A DNA stretch of 40,712 nt from Nocardiopsis terrae (GCF_014651695.1 NZ_BMXJ01000001.1:1-40712); one strand, 5' to 3'. Positions 16,287 through 25,301 are shown, counted from the first letter of the stretch. The notes: generated by a model not told the origin, from the letters alone. Made by a program: numbers and translations.

Positions 16287-16730
16287 TCAGGCCCCCCCGG
16301 CCTCCGCCGCGACCCGGAGGCGCTCCAGCGTCCGCTCGATACCCCGGGCGTTGCGCGCCGGGGCACCGCTCAGGACGTAGAAGGCCACCTGCCCCCGCGA
16401 GTAGTCGAAGGTCTCGGTGACGAGGGTCCCGCCCCCGGCCAGCTCCTCGAACTCGTAACGCCAGCGGTGCGAGCCGACGTGCCGCCAGGCGATGAGCCGC
16501 CCCTCCTCGAACTCCACCACCCGGTTGGTCATCCGGTAGGGAAGCCCGAGCATCCTCATGTCCATACCGAACTCGGCGCCCGGTTCCAGACGCTCCGGAC
16601 CGAAGTGCGCCTGCTGGACGGTGCCCGACCCGTCGAACACGGGGTGCTGGGAGGGCGTGGCGACGAGGTCGAAGATGCTCTTGGCCGGAGCGTCGACGAC
16701 GACGCTCCGAGCCACCATGTGTTTGGCCAT
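16287..16730 (-). CDS. SRPBCC (START-like) family protein
   Basis: A 147-aa cytoplasmic protein of the polyketide cyclase/dehydrase and lipid-transport group. The pattern is an N-terminal strand (HMVARSVVVDAPAKSIFDLVATPSQHPVFDGS), a run of beta strands with RMTNRVVEFEEGRLIAWRHVG, then TLVTETFDYSRG and a long C-terminal helix ARGIERTLERLRVAAEA. That is the helix-grip fold for binding hydrophobic ligands. The ligand is unknown. The ATG start lacks an obvious Shine-Dalgarno. It follows mutT1 on the same strand after a 56-bp gap and may be its distal cotranscribed gene. Confidence 0.88.
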   Translation of the reverse strand: MAKHMVARSVVVDAPAKSIFDLVATPSQHPVFDGSGTVQQAHFGPERLEPGAEFGMDMRMLGLPYRMTNRVVEFEEGRLIAWRHVGSHRWRYEFEELAGGGTLVTETFDYSRGQVAFYVLSGAPARNARGIERTLERLRVAAEAGGA

Positions 16731-16786
16731 GACCGCATCATGTCACCGCGCCCCCTACCGCCCCCACCGGGGCCGACGGGCGCCGC

Positions 16787-17779
16787 TCACTCCCGCACGG
16801 CGTGCCGCTCCACCCCGGCCAGCGCACCGTCCGACGACACGTGCACGACCCAGAAGGACCCCTTGCGCAGGCTGCGCTGCTGCGACAGCGGTGCGCCCAG
16901 CAGGGTGAGCGCCTCGGTCATCAGGTGGGGCACCAGTTCACCGTGCGTGCACACCACGGTGGGCAACCCCTCCGCCAGGATCCGCCCGAACTCCTCCTTG
17001 GCCTCCTCCACCTCGTACCCCTTCCCTTCACGGCCCACCGTGAAGGCGCGTTCGGTACGCATCGGAACGTCGCACTCGACCGTGTAGGGGAGGAGGGACT
17101 CGGTACAGCGCGCCGCCGAGGAGGACACCGCACGGGGCCGGCCGTAGGCGGCCAGCACCCGGGGCAGGGCCAGCGCGTCGGCCCTGCCGGTACCGTCGAG
17201 CGGGCGCAGCAGGTCGTCGCCGTTCCAGGCCCGCTTCTCCCCCGCCGAGAGGTGGCGCAGCAGGACGACCGGGAAGGTCCGGGCCGGTCCGGCCCGGAAG
17301 TTGTCGAGGACCCGGACGTCGTGGTCGTAGGTGAGCCGTTCGCGGGCCGCCCCGACGGGCACCCACTCCACGGCCTCCACCTCCTCGTTGGGTTCGTAGT
17401 CGATGGTCCCGCCCGGTTGGGCCGGGGTGGCCGCCCACCACTCCACCTGCTTGGGCCAACCGTCCTTGAGGTAGCGCTGCGGCGGCAGGCGGCGCCCCAT
17501 CACGGGGGTCAGCCCGGTTTCCTCCTCCACCTCCCGGACCGCGCCGATGACGGGGTGCTCGCCGTTCTTGAGCTTGCCCTTGGGCAGGGTCCAGTCGTCG
17601 CGGTCCGGACGGCGGACGAGGACGACCTCCCGGCCCTGGGAGGAGTCGCGCCAGAGCACCGCCCCGGCCGCCCGGATCGGCTCCAGGTAACCGCCCACCG
17701 CCGTGTCCCTCGGGGGGAAGGCACTGGTCACTCGGATGTCGGAGCCGGAGGTTGCGCTCCCGGATTCATGGGTGTTCAC
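16787..17779 (-). CDS. mutT1: MutT1-type Nudix hydrolase fused to a histidine phosphatase domain
   Basis: A 330-aa two-domain enzyme. The Nudix domain (about 35-165) holds the box GX5EX7REUXEEXGU at residues 68-90 ([23 protein letters not shown] region). The C-terminal histidine phosphatase domain has Arg175-His176 in LLRHLSAG and His279 in VVCTHGEL. In mycobacteria, MutT1 hydrolyses 8-oxo-dGTP and 8-oxo-GTP and also diadenosine polyphosphates, sanitising the nucleotide pool. Its gene there is next to ppk1, exactly as here. The GTG start overlaps the ppk1 stop by 4 bp (GTGA), so translation is coupled. Domain order and length match MutT1 proteins. The first 30 residues are probably disordered. 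Confidence 0.94.
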   Translation of the reverse strand: MNTHESGSATSGSDIRVTSAFPPRDTAVGGYLEPIRAAGAVLWRDSSQGREVVLVRRPDRDDWTLPKGKLKNGEHPVIGAVREVEEETGLTPVMGRRLPPQRYLKDGWPKQVEWWAATPAQPGGTIDYEPNEEVEAVEWVPVGAARERLTYDHDVRVLDNFRAGPARTFPVVLLRHLSAGEKRAWNGDDLLRPLDGTGRADALALPRVLAAYGRPRAVSSSAARCTESLLPYTVECDVPMRTERAFTVGREGKGYEVEEAKEEFGRILAEGLPTVVCTHGELVPHLMTEALTLLGAPLSQQRSLRKGSFWVVHVSSDGALAGVERHAVRE

Positions 17780-19878
17780 CCGTCCACCACTCTCAGGTGC
17801 CGGTCGCCCCGCAGGGTGTCCTGGAGGTCGACCAGCGGTTGCCCCTCCTCGTCATGGGTGACCCGTTTCCACGTGCCGTCGGGTTCGAGTCGCCAGGAGG
17901 AGGTCTTGTCGGACATCGCCAGGTCCATGATGCCCACCAAACGGCGGCACTGCTCGGGATCGGCGATCCGGACCAGCGCCTCCACCCGCCGGTCGAGGTT
18001 GCGGGGCATCAGGTCCGCGCTGCCGATCCACACCCTGGGCCGCCAGCCGTTGGCGAAGACGAACACCCGCGAGTGTTCGAGGAAGCGTCCGAGGACGCTG
18101 CGCACCCGGATGTTCTCGGACAGCCCCGGGACCCCGGCGCGCAGCACGCAGCTGCCCCGTACCCACAGGTCGACGCTGACCCCTGCCTGCGAGGCGCGGT
18201 AGAGGGCGTCGATGACCGCCTCGTCGACCAGGGAGTTCACCTTGATGCGGATGCGGGCTGGCTCCCCCTTGAGACTGTTCTCGATCTCGGTGTCGATCTG
18301 CTGGAGCAGCCCCTTGCGCAGGGCCGCGGGGGCGGTCAGCAGCCTGCGGTAGTGCTTCTTGCGGGAGAAGCCGGTGAGGCTGTTGAACAGTTCGCTGACG
18401 TCCTCGCCGACCTCGGAGTCGGCGCTGAACAGACCGAAGTCCTCGTAGATGCGCGCGGTGCTCGGGTTGTAGTTCCCGGTGCCGACGTGGCAGTAGCGGC
18501 GCAGCAGCCCGTCGTCGTCCTTGCGGATGACCATGGAGAGCTTGCAGTGGGTCTTGAGGCCGACGACCCCGTAGACCACGTGGCAGCCCGCGCGTTCGAG
18601 CTTGCGGGCCCACTGGATGTTGTTCTGTTCGTCGAAGCGGGCCTTGACCTCGACCAGGACCACGACCTCCTTGCCCCCTCGGGCGGCCTCGATGAGTGAC
18701 TCCACGATGGGGGAGTCGCCGCTGGTGCGGTACAGGGTCTGCTTGATCGCCACGACCTTCGGGTCGGCCGAGGCCAGCTCCAGGAAGCGTTCGGTGGTGG
18801 TGGCGAAGGACTCGTAGGGGTGGTGGACCAGGATCTCGCGTTCCCGGATGGCCGCGAACAGGTCGCCGGAGGTCAGGGCGCGCGGTTCGACCGGGACCAT
18901 GGGCGGGTACCGCAGCTCGGGCCGGTCGGTGTCGGCGATCTGGGTGAGGCCGGCCAGGTTGAGCGGGCCGGGGACCCGGTAGATCTCCTCCTCCTCCGCT
19001 CCCAGCTCCTCGCGGAGGATCGACAGCACCTCGTCACTGATGGTCTGCTCCACCTCCAGGCGCACGAGCGGGCCGAACCGGCGGCGCAGGAGTTCGTTCT
19101 CCAGGGACTGGACGAGGTCGTCGGTCTCGTCCTCGTCGACCTCCAGGTCCGCGTTGCGGGTGACCCGGAAGGCGTGGTGTTCGACCACCTGGATGCCCTC
19201 GAAGAGCTGGGGCAGGTGCGCGGCGATGATGTCCTCGACCGGTACGAAGCGGCCGCCGCCGTGTGTGGTGAGCTCGATGAACCGGGGCAGCGAACTGGGC
19301 ACCTTGACCCGGGCGAACATGTGCCGTTCGTCGTGCGGGTCCCGGACGGTGACGGCGAGGTTGAGCGAACGCCCCGAGATGTAGGGGAAGGGGTGCGCCG
19401 AGTCGACCGCGAACGGTGTAACCAGCGGGTAGATGGACCGGCGGAAGTAGCCGTGCAGGTACTCGCGTTCGGCGGTGTCCAGTTCGTTCCACCGGACGAT
19501 GCGGATGCCCTCCTCGGCCAGGGCGGGGGCGACGCTGTCCTCGAAGCAGGAGGTCTGGCGCCGCATGAGCTCGTGCGTGAACAGGGAGATGCGTTCGAGG
19601 AGGTCCCGCGGGTGGTGGCCGCTGGCCGAGGCGACGGACAGCCCCGTGGCCAGACGGCGTTTGAGCCCGGCGACCCGGACCATGAAGAACTCGTCCAGGT
19701 TGCTGGCGAAGATCGCGAGGAACCGGGCCCGTTCGAGCAGCGGGATGTCCTCGTCCTCGGCGAGTTCGAGCACCCGTTGGTTGAAGCGGAGCCAACCCTC
19801 CTCCCGGTCCATGAACCTGTCGGCTGGCAGTTCCGCGGTGCCGGGGCCCGCTGGCGTTGACGCTGATTCCGTGCTCAC
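17776..19878 (-). CDS. ppk1: Polyphosphate kinase 1
   Basis: A 700-aa enzyme that polymerises the gamma-phosphate of ATP into polyphosphate, reversibly, at the membrane or in granules. The N-terminal domain ([46 protein letters not shown]) is typical. The PLD-like catalytic domains hold the autophosphorylated histidine His444 (GLKTHCKLS) and the second active-site His464 ([20 protein letters not shown]). The C-terminal half includes [19 protein letters not shown] and [19 protein letters not shown]. Length and motifs match PPK1. The start is GTG with an AGGGGGAG tract about ten bases upstream. It forms an operon with mutT1 through a 4-bp overlap. Phosphate control is plausible, but no clear PhoP box was found upstream. 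Confidence 0.97.
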   Translation of the reverse strand: MSTESASTPAGPGTAELPADRFMDREEGWLRFNQRVLELAEDEDIPLLERARFLAIFASNLDEFFMVRVAGLKRRLATGLSVASASGHHPRDLLERISLFTHELMRRQTSCFEDSVAPALAEEGIRIVRWNELDTAEREYLHGYFRRSIYPLVTPFAVDSAHPFPYISGRSLNLAVTVRDPHDERHMFARVKVPSSLPRFIELTTHGGGRFVPVEDIIAAHLPQLFEGIQVVEHHAFRVTRNADLEVDEDETDDLVQSLENELLRRRFGPLVRLEVEQTISDEVLSILREELGAEEEEIYRVPGPLNLAGLTQIADTDRPELRYPPMVPVEPRALTSGDLFAAIREREILVHHPYESFATTTERFLELASADPKVVAIKQTLYRTSGDSPIVESLIEAARGGKEVVVLVEVKARFDEQNNIQWARKLERAGCHVVYGVVGLKTHCKLSMVIRKDDDGLLRRYCHVGTGNYNPSTARIYEDFGLFSADSEVGEDVSELFNSLTGFSRKKHYRRLLTAPAALRKGLLQQIDTEIENSLKGEPARIRIKVNSLVDEAVIDALYRASQAGVSVDLWVRGSCVLRAGVPGLSENIRVRSVLGRFLEHSRVFVFANGWRPRVWIGSADLMPRNLDRRVEALVRIADPEQCRRLVGIMDLAMSDKTSSWRLEPDGTWKRVTHDEEGQPLVDLQDTLRGDRHLRVVDG

Positions 19879-20009
19879 AGTGGGCAGACTCCCCCTTTTT
19901 CATGACCACCCGGTGACAACCCCATGAGGGGAAAATGACCGAAACACGACCGCTATGAGGCTTGTCTACCCATGTCCGTAGCTCCCTCCGCGGACACCGG
20001 ACAAATTTT

Positions 20010-20103
20010 CCGACCGGAGCGCCGGCGCGCCCCGGTCGGCCAGGGGCGCTCCCGACCGGGCGCGCACGGCGGAAGCGCCCCGTCCGGCCCGCCCCGACGG
20101 GCC
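20010..20103. terminator. Cluster of hairpins between the CPBP gene and ppk1
   Basis: Three perfect stems lie in 94 bp: CCGACCGG/CCGGTCGG (20010-20017/20032-20039), GGGGCGCT/AGCGCCCC (20043-20050/20074-20081) and GGCCCG/CGGGCC (20086-20091/20098-20103). The last lies just past the stop codon of the leftward CPBP gene and is the likely terminator. The first abuts an AAAATTT stretch on the side where the ppk1 promoter should be. Confidence 0.6.
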
Positions 20104-20105
20104 CG

Positions 20106-21053
20106 TTACCGGGAGATCCCGACCTGGAGGTCCGGCGGAAGGATGAGGACGAACATCACCACGCGCATGAGGATGTTGATCCACGTGTTGCGGAAGCACG
20201 CCCACAGATAGCCGTAGAGCAGGCTCGCGGCGCCGTAGGTGAGCAGGGCCAGCCCCGTGTCGTGCACGAGGTCGTGGCCGGGCAGCTGGGAGACGGCGTC
20301 ATAGGGCTGGATGAGCGCGTAGGTCACCGCGAACACCACCGAGGTCACCATGATGCCGCCCCACCGCCCCAGGAGCAGTTCCAGCCGGGTCTGCATCATG
20401 CCGCGGAAGAAGATCTCCTCGCACCCCGCGATCACGGCGAAGGCCACCAGCATCGCGTACAGGGCCAGCGAGGGAGCGGGCAGGCCGATGTGCGGCAGGA
20501 TCAGGTAGCCGATCAGGCCGACCGACACGGCCACGGGGATCAGCCCGAGCCAGCGCCAGGGCTCGACCGCCTTCAACGCGATCGACGGCATGGCCGTGCC
20601 CTTGCCGTCGACGGTGATCCCCGAGCGGTCCAGGAGCAGTAGCGGGATCGCGAACAGGAACAGCAGCCTGGACACCAGGGCGACCGACATCGCCAGGTCC
20701 GGAGCGATCCCCGTCTCGGCTCCGTAGAAGGCGAAGAGCATCGACAGTAAGACCATCGACACGACGAAACCGGCCAGCAGGAGCACCATCCAGCCCAGCT
20801 CCCGGTAGAGCGGATGGCCGTCCATGGCGGCGACGATCCGCCGGTCGAGCTCCTCGCGGCGGCCGAACGCCTGGACGAGCCCCCAGGCCATCACTCCGCC
20901 GATGGCCATCGGAAGCCAGGAGATGAGAAGCAGCACGGCCGAGTCGCCGAAGACGTCCTCCCGCAGGCCGGGGTGGGCGAACAGCGTCCCCGCGATCAGG
21001 ACCGCGGCGAAGGCGGCCCCCCAGGCGAGCCCCCATCTTCGCACCATGGTCAC
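20106..21053 (-). CDS. CPBP-family intramembrane protein, histidine motifs degenerate
   Basis: A 315-aa protein with about eight membrane helices and a C-terminal CPBP (Abi/CAAX protease) region. The first motif is intact: CEEIFFRGMMQTRLE, with Glu212-Glu213 and Arg217. In the second motif the usual F-x-x-x-H is FAVTY (241-245), with Tyr in place of His. The expected H-x-x-x-N near the end is replaced by TWINILMRVVMF. A GHDLVHDTG loop between them offers two histidines but in the wrong place. The protein may therefore be a non-proteolytic relative, or may use a variant site. GTG at 21053 follows GGGGGGA at good spacing; an ATG two codons later is an alternative. Confidence 0.8.
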   Translation of the reverse strand: MTMVRRWGLAWGAAFAAVLIAGTLFAHPGLREDVFGDSAVLLLISWLPMAIGGVMAWGLVQAFGRREELDRRIVAAMDGHPLYRELGWMVLLLAGFVVSMVLLSMLFAFYGAETGIAPDLAMSVALVSRLLFLFAIPLLLLDRSGITVDGKGTAMPSIALKAVEPWRWLGLIPVAVSVGLIGYLILPHIGLPAPSLALYAMLVAFAVIAGCEEIFFRGMMQTRLELLLGRWGGIMVTSVVFAVTYALIQPYDAVSQLPGHDLVHDTGLALLTYGAASLLYGYLWACFRNTWINILMRVVMFVLILPPDLQVGISR

Positions 21054-21141
21054 AAGAGTCCCCCCTGTCTCAGAACACACATTCTGCCCCAGGGAAAACT
21101 AAAAGCGACTTAATGACTACGGTATGTCGTCACCCGGTCGT

Positions 21142-21214
21142 CGTGCGGGCCGCGACCCGCACGCACGGGCGGGGGGTGGGCCGGGTCGCCGCGGCGACCC
21201 GGCCCACCCCCCGC
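21142..21214. terminator. Tandem terminator hairpins, one a 46-nt perfect palindrome
   Basis: Reading leftward from the ehuA stop, the first structure is 21169-21214, where 23 bases pair perfectly with the adjacent 23 (outer GCGGGGGGTGGG, centre CGCCGCGGCG). The second is 21142-21163, an 8-bp perfect stem CGTGCGGG/CCCGCACG with a 6-nt loop. Together they probably end the ect/ehu transcript and insulate the CPBP gene. Confidence 0.85.
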
Positions 21215-21244
21215 GAAGGTGTCACATCCCGGGTACGGGAAGGG

Positions 21245-22081
21245 TCAGTGGCCGTTCTCCAGGACCGACTTGAGGAAGGACTTGGTCCGCTCCTCCCGGG
21301 GGTCGCCGAAGATCTGGTCGGGGTGACCCTCCTCGGCGATCTGGCCCTTGTCGAACATCAGGACGCGGTGCGACACGTCCCGTGCGAAGCCCATCTCGTG
21401 GGTCACGCACAGCATCGTGATGTCGGTGGTCTCGGCGACCTCGCGCAACACGTCCAGCACGCCCGCGACCAGCTCCGGGTCCAGGGCCGAGGTGACCTCG
21501 TCCAGGAGCAGGATCTCCGGTCGCATCGCCAGCGCGCGGGCGATCGCCACGCGCTGCTGCTGGCCGCCGGAGAGCTGGGTCGGATGGGCGTCGATCTTGT
21601 CACCCAGCCCCACCAGGTCCAACAGCTCCTGGGCGCGCTCGCTGGCCTCGTCCCTGCTCAGGCCCAGGACGTGGACCGGCGCCTCCATGATGTTCTTGCG
21701 AACCGTCATGTTGGGGAACAGGTTGAACTGCTGGAACACCATGCCGATGCGCTTGCGCTTCTGGCGCAGGTAGCTCTCGCTGGCGGGTACCAGGCCGCTG
21801 CCCCGGGGCATGTGGCTGAAGGGCTCACCGTCGATCCAGATGTGGCCCTCGGTGATCTTCTCCAGCGTCATCAGCAGCCGCAGGATCGTGGTCTTGCCCG
21901 ACCCGCTCGGCCCGATGAGCGTCACGCGCTCGCCGGGGGCGACCGAGAAGTCGAGGTGGTCCAGGACCGTGAGGTCGCCGAACCGCTTGACCACCTGGTC
22001 GAAGACGATCAGCTTGTCCTCTGCGGACCCGCCCTCGACACCCGGTGCCGTCGTGTTCTCGGGGGTATCAGACGGCGGCAT
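21245..22081 (-). CDS. ehuA: Ectoine/hydroxyectoine ABC transporter, ATP-binding protein EhuA
   Basis: The nucleotide-binding subunit of a polar-amino-acid-type importer. With the ATG at 22081 (278 aa) it shows Walker A GPSGSGKT, Q-loop FQQFNLFPNMTV, signature LSGGQQQRVAIARALAM, Walker B ILLLDEVTSALD and switch histidine VTHEM. The EhuA assignment comes from gene order (binding protein, two permeases, ATPase) and the adjacent ectABC. An upstream ATG/GTG at 22108 would add nine residues, but GGAGAAGC seven bases before 22081 favours the shorter form. It overlaps the end of ehuD by 14 bp and is the last gene of the block, ending at tandem hairpins. Confidence 0.93.
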   Translation of the reverse strand: MPPSDTPENTTAPGVEGGSAEDKLIVFDQVVKRFGDLTVLDHLDFSVAPGERVTLIGPSGSGKTTILRLLMTLEKITEGHIWIDGEPFSHMPRGSGLVPASESYLRQKRKRIGMVFQQFNLFPNMTVRKNIMEAPVHVLGLSRDEASERAQELLDLVGLGDKIDAHPTQLSGGQQQRVAIARALAMRPEILLLDEVTSALDPELVAGVLDVLREVAETTDITMLCVTHEMGFARDVSHRVLMFDKGQIAEEGHPDQIFGDPREERTKSFLKSVLENGH

Positions 22082-22712
22082 ATCGCTTCTCCAGTCGTCG
22101 GATAGCAATCGCGGAGGGGATGCTCACCAGGAGGAACAGGAAGCCGACCATGGTGAACGCCTCCACGTAACGGAAGCTGGCGCTGCCGACCTGCTGGGCC
22201 ATCGCCAGCAGTTCGACCACACCGATGGCGAAGAGCAAGGGGGTGTCCTTGAACATCGCGATGAGGTAGTTGCCCAGTGCCGGGATGACCTTCCTGATGG
22301 CCTGGGGCAGCACGATGGCCCCCCAGGTCCGGCTGACGGGCAGGCTCAGCGCCTTGGACGCCTCCCACTGGCCCTTGGCCACACCCTCGATGCCCGAGCG
22401 GTACACCTCGGCGGTGTAGGCCGCGTAGTGCACGCCCAGGACGACGACACCGATGGTGAACACCGAGACGGTGGAAGGAGCCAGCGCGAAGACGAACACC
22501 AGCTGGATCACGAGGGGTGTCGTGCGGATGAACTCCATCAGGAAGTGCACGATCGCCCCGAGGAACGGCGCCCGGCGGACCACCGCGATGAGCAGCCCGA
22601 GGGCCAACGCGATGACGTAACCGAGCACGGTCGCCTGGATCGTGACCAGCAGGCCGCTCAGCAGGTCGGGCATGACCCGACCGGTGAACTCGAAGTCCCA
22701 GAAGCCGTTCAC
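22068..22712 (-). CDS. ehuD: Ectoine/hydroxyectoine ABC transporter, permease EhuD
   Basis: A 214-aa inner-membrane permease of the HisM/GlnP type with about five helices. TIQATVLGYVIALALGLLIAVVRR starts the domain, EFIRTTPLVIQLVF is the conserved loop, and the EAA-type ATPase-docking loop reads EASKALSLPVSRTWGAIVLPQAIRKVIPALGNYLIAMFKDT, summarised here by its key residues E-A-S-K-A-L and the P-Q-A segment. The start is GTG. It overlaps ehuC by 4 bp and ehuA by 14 bp, so the three are translationally coupled. Specificity for ectoine is inferred from the neighbours. Confidence 0.92.
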   Translation of the reverse strand: MNGFWDFEFTGRVMPDLLSGLLVTIQATVLGYVIALALGLLIAVVRRAPFLGAIVHFLMEFIRTTPLVIQLVFVFALAPSTVSVFTIGVVVLGVHYAAYTAEVYRSGIEGVAKGQWEASKALSLPVSRTWGAIVLPQAIRKVIPALGNYLIAMFKDTPLLFAIGVVELLAMAQQVGSASFRYVEAFTMVGFLFLLVSIPSAIAIRRLEKRYAAV

Positions 22713-23437
22713 TTGGCCACCCCCACCTTCGCACCGACCGCCGGGGGTCGCAGCAGCCCGATGAGCCCGCCGCCCGACGGCGGGGTCCTACCCAGTTTGT
22801 GGTTGGCCCGGCGTTCGAGCAGCCGCACACCGAAGATCAGCGCCTGGGCGATCAGGTAGTAGAGCGCGAAGGCCACCAGGAAGACCGGGATCGTCTCCCC
22901 GGAGAGGCGGCGGAGGTCGTCGGCCACCCAGGAGAGGTCGTGCAGACTCACCAGGTAGACCACGGCCGTGGCCTTCATCAGCTCCACGACGAGGTTGCCG
23001 AACGTGGGCAGCATCTGCGCCCACGCCTGGGGCAGGACGACCAGGCGCATGCGCTGCGGCCAGGACATGTTCAGGGAGACGGTCGCCTCGACCTGTGCCT
23101 TGGGCACGGCGTTGATCGAGGAGCGCACCACCTCGGCACCGTAGGCGCCGACGTTCAGACCCAGCGCCAGGATCGCGGCGAACAGGTCCTCCAGCTGGAA
23201 ACCGGTCGCCACCGGCAGGGCGTAGATGAGCCAGTACATGACCACCAGCGCCGCGATGCCCCGGAACACCTCCACGTACACCGTGGCGGCGGCCCGGGGC
23301 AGCCAGTGGTTCACCGTGCCCAGGATTCCGAAGAACATGGCCAGGACGAAGGCCAGGACGATTCCACCGAGCGTGAGCTGAATCGTGAGCCACGCGCCCT
23401 CGAGGAAGCGCGGCCACTGTTCGATCAGGAACTCCAC
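22709..23437 (-). CDS. ehuC: Ectoine/hydroxyectoine ABC transporter, permease EhuC
   Basis: A 242-aa partner permease. It begins MEFLIEQWPRFLEGAWLTIQ, has VYVEVFRGIAALVVMYWLIY in the first conserved loop, and an EAA-like docking loop with QVEATVSLNMSWPQRMRLVV followed by LPQAWAQMLP. About five membrane helices are predicted. A C-terminal tail of about 30 residues rich in Pro, Gly and Lys extends past the usual end. The start is GTG at 23437, 6 bp after the ehuB stop. It pairs with EhuD to form the channel. Confidence 0.92.
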   Translation of the reverse strand: MEFLIEQWPRFLEGAWLTIQLTLGGIVLAFVLAMFFGILGTVNHWLPRAAATVYVEVFRGIAALVVMYWLIYALPVATGFQLEDLFAAILALGLNVGAYGAEVVRSSINAVPKAQVEATVSLNMSWPQRMRLVVLPQAWAQMLPTFGNLVVELMKATAVVYLVSLHDLSWVADDLRRLSGETIPVFLVAFALYYLIAQALIFGVRLLERRANHKLGRTPPSGGGLIGLLRPPAVGAKVGVAK

Positions 23438-23443
23438 GCCGGA

Positions 23444-24373
23444 TCAGCCCTCGCAGAGTTCAGCGGTGGTGGCGTCGTCGGGGAGGTCGGCCTCGGTGAA
23501 GCCCCACTCCTCTCCGAGCTCCAGCAGACGGCCGCTTTCCTTGAACTCCGCGATGACCCGGTTGATCTCCGAGAGCAGTTCCTCGTCCTCCTGGCGGACG
23601 CACAGCCCGCCCCAGCCCTTCTCCTCCTTGTCGTCCATCACGGGGTAGAAGGGCTCGGTGACGGTGTACTCGTCCTCCTTCTCGTGCTCGATCAGCAGGT
23701 AGGTGTGGGACACCGCCAGCATGGAGACCGCGTCGACGCGGCCGGACTGCAGCAGCTCGAAGCCGCGGGTCTGGTCCGGGATGAGTTCGAGCTGGTCCTC
23801 GGGCACGCCGAAGTACTCGGCGTAGGTCTGCTCCACCGAACCGTTGAGCACGGCGAGCGTGAGGTCGGGGTTGTCGGCGAAGTCCTCGAAGTGCTGGATG
23901 TCGTGGGGGTTGTCCTTTTCCACCAGGAACGCCTCGGGGGACGTCGCGGTCGGTTCGCTGAACGCGACCTGCTCGCAGCGCTCGGGGGTGATGAACACGC
24001 CGGCGGCGATGACGTCGTAGCGGTTGGCCTGGAGGCCGGGGATCAGGCCGTCCCAGGAGGTCGCCGAGGCCTGGATCTCCGGGATGCCCAGCTCCTCGAA
24101 GACGGCTCGGGCCACCGCCGGGGACTGCCCGGCCGCCTCACCGGTGGAGTCGACGAAACCGAAGGGCACCTCGTTGGCCAGGGCCACCGCCACGAAACCC
24201 TGTTCACGCAGGCGCTCGAGGGTGGACTGGCCCTCCTCTCCGTCGGCGCCGACGGAGTCGTCGACCCGGCTGCACGCTGCGAGGCCGGCCGTGGCGAGGC
24301 CGACGCCTCCCAGTCGGAGGGCGTCTCGACGTCCCCAGGTGCCCCGCCGACGCGCTGGTCCCTGATTCTTCAC
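23444..24373 (-). CDS. ehuB: Ectoine/hydroxyectoine ABC transporter, substrate-binding lipoprotein EhuB
   Basis: A 309-aa family 3 solute-binding protein. The N-terminus has paired arginines (RRRGTWGRRDALRLGG), a hydrophobic stretch and a lipobox LAAC, with Cys34 as the expected lipidated residue; export may be by the Tat route. The mature part shows FVAVALANEVPFGFVDSTGE, AGVFITPERCEQVAFSEP, a hinge and a C-terminal KESGRLLELGEEWG. That layout is typical of EhuB, which binds ectoine and 5-hydroxyectoine. The GTG start has GAGGAG six bases upstream. It is the first gene of the transport half and is separated from ectC by 404 bp containing a terminator and an upstream repeat. Confidence 0.92.
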   Translation of the reverse strand: MKNQGPARRRGTWGRRDALRLGGVGLATAGLAACSRVDDSVGADGEEGQSTLERLREQGFVAVALANEVPFGFVDSTGEAAGQSPAVARAVFEELGIPEIQASATSWDGLIPGLQANRYDVIAAGVFITPERCEQVAFSEPTATSPEAFLVEKDNPHDIQHFEDFADNPDLTLAVLNGSVEQTYAEYFGVPEDQLELIPDQTRGFELLQSGRVDAVSMLAVSHTYLLIEHEKEDEYTVTEPFYPVMDDKEEKGWGGLCVRQEDEELLSEINRVIAEFKESGRLLELGEEWGFTEADLPDDATTAELCEG

Positions 24374-24777
24374 GACTGCTCCTCGAAAACTCGCGAGAGC
24401 GGAGCCTTCGCCCGAAGGACACAGGGCGAGGGCGCCGCGTATTCGGATGGTGGATTCGCCTCGTGCGGGCGCTTCCGCGGTGCGGTGCCGCGATCACGGC
24501 CGCCGCCCGGGTGCTCGGGACGACGGCGCTGGTACGGGGTTCTCCCTCCCCCTGCGCGCTCTGCAGTAACTGAACAGGTTTAGTCCGTTATGCACTGGTT
24601 ATGAGTCATGTCTCGTCCGGTGACCCGATGACGCACCCTCCGCGAGCTGGTCACCTGCACTTGGTGACTTTGGGTTCCGGTGTCCGCCACCCAGGGATTC
24701 CCTTCCCGGCAAGCCGAACGGGCGGGGCCCGGACACCCGGACCCCGCCCGTTCGTTCGACACTCCGTGCCCGATGGG
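24374..24777 (-). promoter_or_regulatory. ectC-ehuB intergenic region: terminator then probable ehu promoter
   Basis: No gene is supported, and in particular there is no ectD. The ectC end of the gap has a strong hairpin (24715-24754). An AT-rich segment at about 24555-24615 probably carries the ehuBCDA promoter. Within it, on the minus strand, CATAACCAGTGCATAAC resembles the tandem AACCAGCGCAT repeat just upstream of ectC. Confidence 0.5.
24715..24754. terminator. Terminator hairpin after ectC
   Basis: A 13-bp perfect outer stem (CGAACGGGCGGGG with its complement) plus an inner CCGG/CCGG stem. It probably ends or attenuates the ectABC transcript before ehuBCDA. Confidence 0.8.
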
Positions 24778-25179
24778 CTACACGGCGGCGTCCTCCTCGA
24801 CGACCAGCGGGTAGACGCCGTTCTCGTCGTGGACCTCGCGTCCGGTGACGGGCGGGTTGAAGACGCACAGCACGCGGAAGTCCGTCTTGGGCCGGACCGT
24901 GTGCTTCTCGTGGCCGTTGAGCAGGTAGAGGGTGCCCGGGGTGATGATGTGCTTCTCCCCGGTCTCCTCGTTGGTCAGCTCGGCCTCGCCCTCGATGCAG
25001 TGCACGAGCTCGACGTGGTTGGCGTACCAGAACGTCGACTCGGTGCCCGCGTACAGCACGGTCTCGTGGAAGGAGAAGCCCACCTTCTCCTTGGCCAGGA
25101 CGATCCGACGGCTGCGCCAGTTCTCGGTCTTGATGTCGGCGTCGGTCTCGCTGATCTCGTCCAGACTGCGAACGATCAC
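24778..25179 (-). CDS. ectC: L-ectoine synthase
   Basis: A 133-aa cupin-fold enzyme that cyclises N-gamma-acetyl-L-2,4-diaminobutyrate to ectoine, the last step of the pathway. The N-terminus ([20 protein letters not shown]) is diagnostic, followed by [25 protein letters not shown], shortened here to its key words. The metal-site region spans [19 protein letters not shown], with Glu57 and His93 (GHEKHTV) the likely ligands along with Tyr85. The length matches EctC. The GTG start is preceded by AAGGAG. It lies 122 bp downstream of ectB, a gap that contains a tandem 11-bp repeat. Confidence 0.96.
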   Translation of the reverse strand: MIVRSLDEISETDADIKTENWRSRRIVLAKEKVGFSFHETVLYAGTESTFWYANHVELVHCIEGEAELTNEETGEKHIITPGTLYLLNGHEKHTVRPKTDFRVLCVFNPPVTGREVHDENGVYPLVVEEDAAV

Positions 25180-25193
25180 TTGGGTCTCCTTAG

Positions 25194-25224
25194 CGTGCTG
25201 ATGCGCTGGTTATGCGCTGGTTAC
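25194..25224 (-). repeat. Tandem 11-bp repeat upstream of ectC
   Basis: On the minus strand AACCAGCGCAT occurs twice in direct succession. A related CATAACCAGTGCATAAC lies about 600 bp downstream, in front of ehuB. The shared motif could be a binding site common to ectC and ehu expression. It could also be a trivial duplication, because it lies just before the ectC ribosome site. Confidence 0.5.
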
Positions 25225-25301
25225 AAGGTACGGGGCCGACCGACACCCCGGTAGGGGCGCCGACCGGCCCCGAAGTCCTCGGTGGACGGTCTACCGTGCG
25301 C

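Noticed and set aside
17881..17900. tRNA T-arm-like GGTTCGAGTC
   Set aside because: It lies inside the ppk1 coding sequence with no acceptor or anticodon arms around it.
19879..20005. PHO box upstream of ppk1
   Set aside because: TTGTCACC-like words occur on the minus strand, but not as the ordered 11-bp direct repeats expected for PhoP.
24374..24777. ectD or another small gene between ectC and ehuB
   Set aside because: Only 404 bp, with no EctD motif in any frame. The open frames there are antisense shadows.
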